Source: Aquilaria yunnanensis (taxonomy: Eukaryota; Streptophyta; Magnoliopsida; Malvales; Thymelaeaceae). Taken from it: a DNA stretch of 64,000 bases. Positions 61,748 through 64,000 of the stretch are shown here, piece by piece. The stretch is taken from contig CM077599.1 of assembly GCA_039654915.1 (NCBI GenBank), positions 6,202,501-6,266,500 of the forward strand, read 5' to 3'. How positions within the stretch are numbered: position 1 is the stretch's first letter; the number at the start of each line of letters is the position of its first letter. A program made the translations under genes and the position numbers. The notes below the pieces were generated by a model. That model worked only from the letters and a program-made list of their open reading frames with translations, was not told where the DNA came from and ran no database searches.

Positions 61748-63523
61748 TCACGGAGTCCCGACTATCTCCTTATCCTCCGAGTCCGAGTCATCAGGATAGT
61801 GTGGAACTGGTTGAGCCGGCGGGCACGGAAGGTTTAGCGAACGACAAATAATCTCCAACTGAGCCCGGTTTGCTTCCAATGCGGCTCTCTGAGCCTCCAT
61901 CTCTGCTCTCTGTCTCTTCTTAATTCTCTCGAGCTTCCTCTCGTACTCCGCATCTCTTCGCGCATTCTCCTCCGCCATCATCTTCTGTACTTGCTCGTTG
62001 AATTGCGGTGTCTGTGTGATGTCGATAGGCGGGATGAGACCTGGCTATCGGCGTCCCGGTATAACACACTGCTCAAATCCTAATCCAAATACACGGCCTC
62101 TCCTTCTACCGCCAGATGCAGTACTAATGATTGCTAGTTCATCAATTGCCTCTATTCCATCCTCTTCCTGTGTTTGCTCCTCAATTTTTGCACTGATACG
62201 AGTCTGCAGAAACATAATAAAATACATTTGAGTGTGTCATTATTTGTAAAACATTGTAAGTTTCTTAAGAATATTCTGCGAACAAACAGTTTTAATACTT
62301 ACAGCAACTTCTTCACAGCGCTTATTAACATATTTCCTATTCTTCATTTTATGTGTTACTTGAAGGACTTTAAACAAGCTAGGGTCCTTCTTCTCAGGAT
62401 CTCTATCTCTCTAATTGAATGAAACGTAACATTAATATGTAATTTAATTTCATTAGTTTCTGAAATGTTGTTTGAAAGAACATTACTGAGATACATACCA
62501 TTTGCTCTCGATGTGCAGACATCGAGATAGATCCCCTTGCATATGTCGTGCTGCAAGAGCCAGACTGTGAATCCTCGTCAGTCACTGTTGCTCGCATTGC
62601 CTTGAACCTAGCGGACTTCTGAATGAACTCCGGACTCGCCCAATATGCCTCCATTTCCGCATATGCAGCATCTGACATAAAGTTTGCCTTCGCTCAACGT
62701 TTAACTGGATCTTTCACACGGTGAATTTCTGACATCATGCTTCTGTAATGCTGTGCACCCAAGATATTCCACACCCGATACACCTCATTATGGTGTATCG
62801 GATCCCACTCACAGCTCTTCTGTACAGGTTAATATGTTTAAACTATTAGCATGGAAAAATACAATTCTTAATCTTATAACATTATTATATCATTATCATA
62901 GTAATATTATTGTTATACCTCAAAATAACGCCACCATTGCTGCAGGTCTGATGGAGAGACGGAGGACCAATCAGAATATGGTTTGAAATGTGTGGTGAAA
63001 CATGGTGTCACTAACCGTGTCACCGCAGCTGGAATGAATCTGTGACGTTGAAATTGTTAGTTACTGACTTGTTGATGATTCCATGTAAAGTAATTACTCT
63101 TACTAATATTAATACATGTGTCTGGTATTTATCACTTACGTGTTACCCTGTGGGGACATGTGGGGATATCCTCATCCGCGGTCGGCCTGCTGTCTGTGAC
63201 ATCGATGATGGGATGTCATCAATATGTATATCATCATCTGAGGGATAAGTCGTCAATCTGGGGTGCCTCACGTAGCGCGCACCAGATCCATGTCCAGATG
63301 GCATGCCTCCACCGTCGTCAGATCGGTGCTCATGTGAGGGGACCTGCGTGGCTGGCACTGTTGTTCCCTACGTCTGTACACCGACATCCTCCTGTGCCCA
63401 GGATGAAGAACCTATCCTATGTCGTTCATTAAGTATTGGCTCTATTACCTCCTTAAACTGCGCAAATGGTCCTTTCCCAGGTCGGCGTTTATAAGTGTTA
63501 TCCCCTTTATGAGGCATCTGCAT
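61748..63523 (-). pseudogene. CACTA accessory (Transposase_24-type) gene with in-frame stops
   Basis: Likely exons on the minus strand run from ATG near 63523 (MPHKGDNTYKRRPGKGPFAQ) through a segment ending near 63150, then 63042-62920 (FKPYSDWSSVSPSDLQQWW), 62820-62500 (CEWDPIHHNEVYRVWNILGA; AYWASPEFIQKSARFKAMRA; GSISMSAHREQM), 62412-62300, 62205-62050, and a C-terminal coiled coil (RRDAEYERKLERIKKRQRAE) ending at 61748. The W.SPEF..KS.RFK..R..GSIS...HR block identifies the plant Ptta/En/Spm Transposase_24 family. At least three in-frame stops (about 63370, 62698 and 62050) suggest decay, though one or more could lie in unrecognised introns. Confidence 0.75.
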
Positions 63524-63671
63524 TTATTTATAGCTAAGTTGGTAAATTAAACATAACATATATTTACTGACATATATTGTGGAGTATTAGGGGTACATAA
63601 ATTTACCAAATATTTTCTACACATTAATTAGAAATTACAGGTTATCATTATTCCTAGTACATGTTATCTAA

Positions 63672-63980
63672 TCATTCATTCGACCCACTGCTGTCATTCT
63701 CGTCAAACTCCTCAGACTCTTCAGAGTCATTGTCATCGGATATAAACTCCTCCTCATCCTCTGTCTCGCCATTAGATCCCCCCTCCTCAAGTACATCTTC
63801 TTCAATATCATCACTGACACCCGGGTCAGCTAACTCCTCAATTGGGTCATCTTCAATTCTTTGACAATTCACGGATCCACTGTCTTGATACACGTCATCC
63901 TTGTCCAGAATTGTAGCCTGTATTATCCATCGAGGTTTTATCTTCATAACAGTTGACCACCCGTTTCTTTCACGTGACTT
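63672..63980 (-). CDS. C-terminal exon of a CACTA transposase (DUF4216-like), partial
   Basis: After an acceptor-like AG near 63981 the minus strand reads SRERNGWSTVMKIKPRWIIQ and continues open to 63672. It ends in an acidic Glu/Asp/Ser-rich tail. The W.V...KPR motif and acidic tail are typical of the last exon of TNP2/TNPD-type plant CACTA transposases, whose main catalytic part would lie beyond position 64000. Identification rests on a short motif and on context. Confidence 0.6.
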   Translation of the reverse strand, partial: KSRERNGWSTVMKIKPRWIIQATILDKDDVYQDSGSVNCQRIEDDPIEELADPGVSDDIEEDVLEEGGSNGETEDEEEFISDDNDSEESEEFDENDSSGSNE

Positions 63981-64000
63981 ACTTGGATATTATGTGTAGT

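Larger units (their letters stand above)
60894..64000 (-). mobile_element. CACTA (En/Spm) transposon, left end; runs off the right edge
   Basis: The element begins with CACTACTAAAA at 60894, the diagnostic terminus of the superfamily, followed by a dense subterminal inverted-repeat array (60914-61399). Inward come a minus-strand Transposase_24-type gene and the C-terminal end of a second minus-strand gene with DUF4216-like sequence, the usual two-gene content of plant CACTA elements. The other end is not in the window, so the three-base duplication (TTC would precede the left end) cannot be confirmed. Confidence 0.88.

Overview
The window is nuclear DNA of a flowering plant, almost certainly a eudicot. 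The evidence is large AT-rich intergenic spaces, genes split by GT-AG introns, a nuclear gene for the mitochondrial F1 beta subunit with an N-terminal targeting peptide, plant-type families (DUF4228, GDSL lipase, MATE/DTX, pKIWI502-type reductase) and a plant transposon load (gypsy, LINE, CACTA, hAT, Mutator-type, Harbinger and Stowaway MITEs). The species cannot be named from the sequence.

Layout. 0-1.5 kb: minus-strand Ty3/gypsy gag-protease remnant. 3.5-4.1 kb: single-exon DUF4228 gene (-). 10.0-11.4 kb: three-exon GDSL esterase/lipase (-). 11.6-16.2 kb: repeats, namely a tRNA-like SINE head with a long T-rich minisatellite, a 448-bp Mutator-type MITE and a long inverted repeat. 16.6-22.8 kb: 13-exon TTC5-like TPR/OB-fold gene (+). 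24.3-29.3 kb: eight-exon ALIX/BRO1 gene (-), convergent with TTC5. 29.3-38.8 kb: transposon graveyard (MITE, LINE-1, Harbinger MITEs, hAT, Stowaway). 38.85-41.1 kb: Ser/Lys/His-rich nuclear-type protein with an intron-containing 5' UTR (+). 41.7-45.1 kb: five-exon pKIWI502-type FAD/NAD(P) oxidoreductase (-). 45.3-51.1 kb: a TIR element, a broken phosphoserine aminotransferase copy and further MITEs. 51.5-54.8 kb: nine-exon ATP synthase beta (+). 55.4-57.7 kb: eight-exon MATE transporter (-). 60.5-64 kb: a second, divergent MATE gene surviving only as exon 1, followed 80 bp later by a CACTA transposon that runs off the right edge.

Exon boundaries were worked out by hand from splice consensus and reading-frame continuity. 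In all six multi-exon coding sequences the phases close without an internal stop (predicted lengths 361, 418, 861, 291, 555 and 487 aa). The genes are unrelated housekeeping or accessory functions, not a pathway. ALIX, the pKIWI502-type reductase and MATE transporters are also neighbours in Arabidopsis (about At1g15130-At1g15180, from memory), which suggests conserved microsynteny.

I found no evidence for a wholly new biological system. The most unusual structures are: the CACTA end carrying 27 ACCAAC/GTTGGT hexamers in under 500 bp; a 114-bp tandem duplication that copies a splice acceptor in the reductase gene; two SINE-like heads joined to very long T-rich minisatellites; several non-autonomous elements with readable target-site duplications; and the decayed PSAT gene copy.
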